NCBI GenBank assembly: GCA_025929125.1
Contig: JAICMT010000054.1
Location: 1-8,074, forward strand
Length of the DNA stretch: 8,074 nucleotides
Origin: Acidobacteriaceae bacterium
Lineage (GTDB): Bacteria; Acidobacteriota; Terriglobia; Terriglobales; Acidobacteriaceae
Reading direction: 5' to 3'
The number at the start of each line of letters is the position of its first letter. Within the stretch, counting starts at the first letter, position 1. The notes under the pieces were generated by a model that was not told the DNA's origin, did no database searches, and saw nothing but the letters and a program-made list of their open reading frames with translations. Of the stretch, positions 5,458 through 8,074 are shown in pieces. Both the position numbers and the translations under genes were made by a program.

Positions 5458-6873
5458 CTATCCAAGCGGAAAGCCATATTGCTGCGCCAGCGCGCGGATG
5501 GCGATCCACTCGTTGTCATCGTCGCCCTGAGTGGTGGTCGCACGAGCCGAAGCGCCGGGCCGCGCCAGCCCGAACGCGCCGCTTGGATTCGCAGCGCAGG
5601 GTGCGCCGATGGCCGGAGCCGTGGGGTTTGGCAGCGTGGGCAGCGCAGTCTGCGCTGCCCCGGTGAAGTCCAGCGCCAACGCGAGATTGTTGAGATCGCT
5701 TCCTGCATCCCGGGGCGACAGCGTGCTCAACCCCCAGCGCCACTCAATCAGCTTCAGCACCGAGGTGTGGTCGTAGAGCACAGAGCTGAGCCGCGGAGTG
5801 GCCGCAGTGCCGCGCGTCCACGGCGAGGCAATCACCACCGGCAGCCGGAACCCGAGCAACGCCTTGCCGTTCACCAGGTCGGTGTCCACCTGGTTGCCGG
5901 CTGTGACCCGCGGAGGCGGAACGTGGTCAAAGAAGCCGCCGCCCTCGTCGAAGTTGATGATCACGACCGTGCTCGACCACGCCGGTCCGCTCGCAACGGC
6001 GGTGAACATGTCATGGAGAAACTTGTCACCTTTGCGGATGTCCGAGTGGGGATGGTCGTCTGTTCCGGTGCCATCGTCCAGCAGCGTGTAGATGGGGTCC
6101 ACGTAGGAGACTGCAGGCAGCGTGCCCGCCGCCGCAGCCGTCAGAAAGTCGCTGTGCAGATGCGAGACGCCGAGGTACTGCGTCGCCCAGAGCGCGGTGA
6201 ACGGCGCATTCTGGTAGTAGTAGCCGAAGCTGACCTTCGCTCCCTGCAGCTTGTCGATGATGGTCGGCAGCGTGCTGATCATGATCCCGTTGTCGATCCG
6301 GTCCGTCTGCCCCGAGTACATAAAGAGCCGGTTGGGAAACGTGGGCCCGAGAAAGCTGGAGTGGTAGTGATCGCAGGTGGTGTAATTGCGGGCCAGCGCC
6401 GCCAGGAACGGATTGTCCGCCTCCTGGTAGTAGCCGATGGTGAAGGAATCGTTCGAACCGGTCTTCAGCCAGCCATCCATTGCGCCGCTGTCGTACTCGG
6501 AGCGCGAGCCCTGGTAAGAGTGGTCCGGCCCCGCCTTCGGACAGCCGGTGAAGTCACCGGACAGGGGATAGGTCGCATGCAGCACGGCGCTCGAATCCGG
6601 ATAGCTGAGTCCGGCCTGCTTGGCCTCGGCGCCCGGCAGCCAGCCGAGAAAGTGATCGAAGCTGCGATTCTCCATCGTGATCACCACGATGTGCTCAATG
6701 CCCGACTTCGTCGGGTCCGGTAGTGTGTTGGTGGTGCCCGTTCCGCCTGTCCCGCCTGTGCTCCCGGTACTGCCCGCGGTGGTCGTGCTGCTGCTTTTCG
6801 TGGAGCAGCCCACTGCCAGCGAACCGCTCGCCAGCAGCGCCTGTCTCGCAAAATCCCTTCGGCTCAAACGCAT
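5458..6873 (-). CDS. Tat-exported lipoprotein, phospholipase C / acid phosphatase family phosphoesterase
   Basis: This protein belongs to the phosphoesterase family (PF04185) that includes bacterial phospholipases C and AcpA-type acid phosphatases, which hydrolyse phosphate esters outside the cytoplasm. The N-terminus SRRDFARQALL carries the Tat twin arginine (Arg5-Arg6) and is followed by the lipobox LAVGC with Cys23, so a Tat-exported lipoprotein is expected. Residues 24-55 are a Ser/Thr/Gly tether. Family motifs are present: MENRSFDHFLG with Glu68-Asn69 and Asp73-His74, PDHSY at 116-120, HYHSSFLGPTFPNR at 169-182 holding the likely catalytic serine, DDHPHSD at 272-278, FDEGGGFFDHVPPP at 308-321, and LPVVIASPW at 344-352. 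Metal-ligand and catalytic positions appear intact. At 471 residues it is of normal length for a single-domain member. The substrate is not readable. The ATG at 6873 is the only sensible start, although AAGG abuts it and gives a poor ribosome site. It diverges from the 6955 gene. Confidence 0.95.
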   Translation of the reverse strand: MRLSRRDFARQALLASGSLAVGCSTKSSSTTTAGSTGSTGGTGGTGTTNTLPDPTKSGIEHIVVITMENRSFDHFLGWLPGAEAKQAGLSYPDSSAVLHATYPLSGDFTGCPKAGPDHSYQGSRSEYDSGAMDGWLKTGSNDSFTIGYYQEADNPFLAALARNYTTCDHYHSSFLGPTFPNRLFMYSGQTDRIDNGIMISTLPTIIDKLQGAKVSFGYYYQNAPFTALWATQYLGVSHLHSDFLTAAAAGTLPAVSYVDPIYTLLDDGTGTDDHPHSDIRKGDKFLHDMFTAVASGPAWSSTVVIINFDEGGGFFDHVPPPRVTAGNQVDTDLVNGKALLGFRLPVVIASPWTRGTAATPRLSSVLYDHTSVLKLIEWRWGLSTLSPRDAGSDLNNLALALDFTGAAQTALPTLPNPTAPAIGAPCAANPSGAFGLARPGASARATTTQGDDDNEWIAIRALAQQYGFPLG

Positions 6874-6917
6874 CCTTGTTTGATGCCGCCGAGGGCGGGG
6901 GCGTTCGACGTTTCGCC

Positions 6918-6931
6918 CCTGCGTCCGCAGG
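6918..6931. repeat. Palindrome beside a putative -10 element
   Basis: CCTGCG (6918-6923), TC, CGCAGG (6926-6931) is a perfect 6-bp inverted repeat with a two-base centre. It ends one base before TAAACT, in the spacer between divergent genes, where a bound regulator would block a promoter for the plus-strand gene. A second repeat, GGGGCG (6898-6903) with CGCCCC (6914-6919), overlaps its left edge. Confidence 0.35.
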
Positions 6932-6932
6932 C

Positions 6933-6938
6933 TAAACT
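6933..6938 (+). promoter_or_regulatory. Possible -10 element for the 6955 gene
   Basis: TAAACT matches the -10 consensus TATAAT at four of six bases, in an AT-richer patch of the divergent spacer. No good -35 hexamer lies 16-18 bp upstream. A start about 7 bp downstream would give a leader of roughly 10 bases to the ATG at 6955 or about 50 bases to the one at 6997. Confidence 0.2.
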
Positions 6939-6954
6939 ACATCAATTCCTCTGC

Positions 6955-8055
6955 ATGCGTCCTGCTCCCGACTCTCGCGATTCCCCTACCGCTCCTATGG
7001 CGCTGTCGACTTTCGGGCCGCCCGGCGCCGGGCGCAAACCCATCGTCCGCATGCTGCTGCGGTCACCGCAGATTTGGTGGGCCTACCTCGGCCTCCGCTC
7101 CAACCCAGCCCTGACCCGCCTGATGGAGACGGCCACTCACGTCATCCTGTTCGACGACCCCGCGCGCCTGCCGCAGAACCGGCCCGCCGGCACTCAATAC
7201 TTTCTCGTCTGCTGGGACGGACTCATGGATCAACGTCCCGTCGAAGAGGCACGTCAGGCTCTTCCGGCCGACGCAGATCTCACCGTGCTCGCGGTCGGCG
7301 ATTTCTCATTCGTCGGCCACGAGCCCACACCGATCCTCCCTTTCTATTGCCGAGGCGAGCTTCAGTTCCGCGAGCACCCACGCTTCGATCTCGGCACCTC
7401 AAAGGCCATCCTTTCCGCGCGTGCTCGCGGACTCGCACTACCACTCAAGAACCTGCTGCAGCGCGGCAGCCGCTCGAACATCCTCCGCCTCCTCTTCGGC
7501 CCGGGGCAGATCGTTTTCTGCGGCTCGGTTGGCATGACTCCGTCGCTGATCGACATGCTCTGCCGCCGCTACTCTGCCAACCCGGCTCTGTTCGCCGGGC
7601 ACCGCTTCTTCAGCGCGGAGCAATCGCTGCAGGACGGCGCCGCCAGTCTCGCCGTGGACGGTCCGTTTCTCGCCGATCTGTATGACCGCGGCCAGATCGG
7701 CCGCCTCTTCTTCCTCTCCGCCATGCATCTGCTGGGTCGCGAGTACTTCGTGGCCCGCATCTGCCACGCCGGCCTGCCGCTCTACGTCAACCGCTTCGCC
7801 GAGGGCAGCTATATCGACGTCTACTCGACGCCGTTCTACAAGCAGCATGTGTTTCTGGACTTCGGCAGCGTCGTCGGCAGCGGCAACTATCCCCGGATTG
7901 CCGACCTCACCTGGTTCGGCAAGACCTTCGTCCACATCGATCTCGAAGTCCGGGTCGATCGGCTGCTCCCGCTTGCCCGCTCCGCGTCGGTCGGGCCGCT
8001 GTTCGAAGCCGAGTGGAGCCGTAAGTCTCCCGCGCTGCTCGATGGCATGCGCTAG
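6955..8055 (+). CDS. Unrecognised soluble protein, family unknown
   Basis: I do not recognise this gene. From the ATG at 6955 the product is 366 residues with no signal peptide or clear membrane helix, so it is probably cytoplasmic. Visible landmarks (residue numbers from this start) are an N-terminal alpha/beta-looking part (THVILFDDP at about 62-70, YFLVCWDG near 82-89), a segment IVFCGSVGMTPSLIDML near 185-201, an aromatic-rich middle (RFFSAEQSLQDGA), and a C-terminal block with VNRFAEGSYIDVYSTPFYKQ, FLDFGSVVGSGNYPRIADL and WFGKTFVHI that looks conserved in style. No nucleotide-binding, metal or catalytic signature is certain. The true start is open: ATGs at 6883, 6955, 6997 and 7051 are in frame and none has a Shine-Dalgarno sequence; the confident-looking protein begins near 7051 (MLLRSPQIWWAYLGLR). 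It diverges from the phosphoesterase gene. The stop is 19 bases before the window edge. Confidence 0.84.
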   Translation: MRPAPDSRDSPTAPMALSTFGPPGAGRKPIVRMLLRSPQIWWAYLGLRSNPALTRLMETATHVILFDDPARLPQNRPAGTQYFLVCWDGLMDQRPVEEARQALPADADLTVLAVGDFSFVGHEPTPILPFYCRGELQFREHPRFDLGTSKAILSARARGLALPLKNLLQRGSRSNILRLLFGPGQIVFCGSVGMTPSLIDMLCRRYSANPALFAGHRFFSAEQSLQDGAASLAVDGPFLADLYDRGQIGRLFFLSAMHLLGREYFVARICHAGLPLYVNRFAEGSYIDVYSTPFYKQHVFLDFGSVVGSGNYPRIADLTWFGKTFVHIDLEVRVDRLLPLARSASVGPLFEAEWSRKSPALLDGMR

Positions 8056-8074
8056 GAGTTGGCAGACGCGCATC

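Noticed and set aside
5479..6723. Plus-strand open frame of 414 codons
   Set aside because: It is the shadow of the phosphoesterase gene. The minus strand carries all family motifs in order, while this frame is Arg/Val-rich without motifs.
6935..6942. AGGA followed by ATG on the minus strand within the divergent spacer
   Set aside because: The ATG is followed at once by a stop codon, so it encodes nothing.
7438..8073. Minus-strand open frame of 211 codons
   Set aside because: It overlaps the coding region of the 6955-8055 gene and has the composition of a shadow frame; the plus-strand frame reads as a better protein.
1..8074. Check for CRISPR repeats, tRNA or rRNA genes, insertion sequences and phage or defence genes
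   Set aside because: No regularly spaced repeats, cloverleaf-like segments, transposase motifs or defence-associated domains were seen on either strand.

Overview
The window looks like ordinary chromosomal DNA of a GC-rich member of the Acidobacteriota (Terriglobia type). This is inferred from gene content. One protein has the VWFA-related domain that is greatly expanded in acidobacteria, and several other proteins are exported or HEAT-repeat proteins in that lineage's style. Codon third positions are mostly G or C throughout. No tRNA, rRNA, CRISPR array, transposase or phage gene is visible.

Layout, left to right. (1) An RluA-family rRNA pseudouridine synthase (+, 10-1182) is followed 22 bp later by an exported VWA-domain protein (+, 1205-2350), then by a small exported protein of unknown function (+, 2459-3055). 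(2) Facing them on the minus strand are a small Cys-rich zinc-ribbon-like protein (3093-3338), a spacer with a strong hairpin and a consensus -10 hexamer, and an exported HEAT-repeat protein (3566-4702). (3) Diverging from the HEAT gene is an exported 174-residue protein (+, 4916-5440). It converges, with only 17 bp between stops, on a Tat-exported lipoprotein of the phospholipase C / acid phosphatase (phosphoesterase) family (-, 5458-6873). (4) Diverging from that is a soluble protein of unrecognised family (+, about 6955-8055), which ends near the right edge.

Five of the eight genes encode proteins with export signals: one Tat lipoprotein signal and four Sec-type signals, the N-terminus of the VWA protein being the least clean. 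Much of the window therefore concerns the cell envelope or periplasm. The genes are in short units with alternating orientation, so nothing shows that they form one pathway. Likely control regions are the two divergent spacers, 4703-4915 and 6874-6954, each of which holds an inverted repeat.

I found no convincing new defence, mobile or biosynthetic system. The items most worth a second look are the easily missed zinc-ribbon gene with a TTG start and a good ribosome binding site, the unrecognised 6955-8055 protein, the inverted repeats in the divergent spacers, and a possible frameshift in the HEAT gene's tail.
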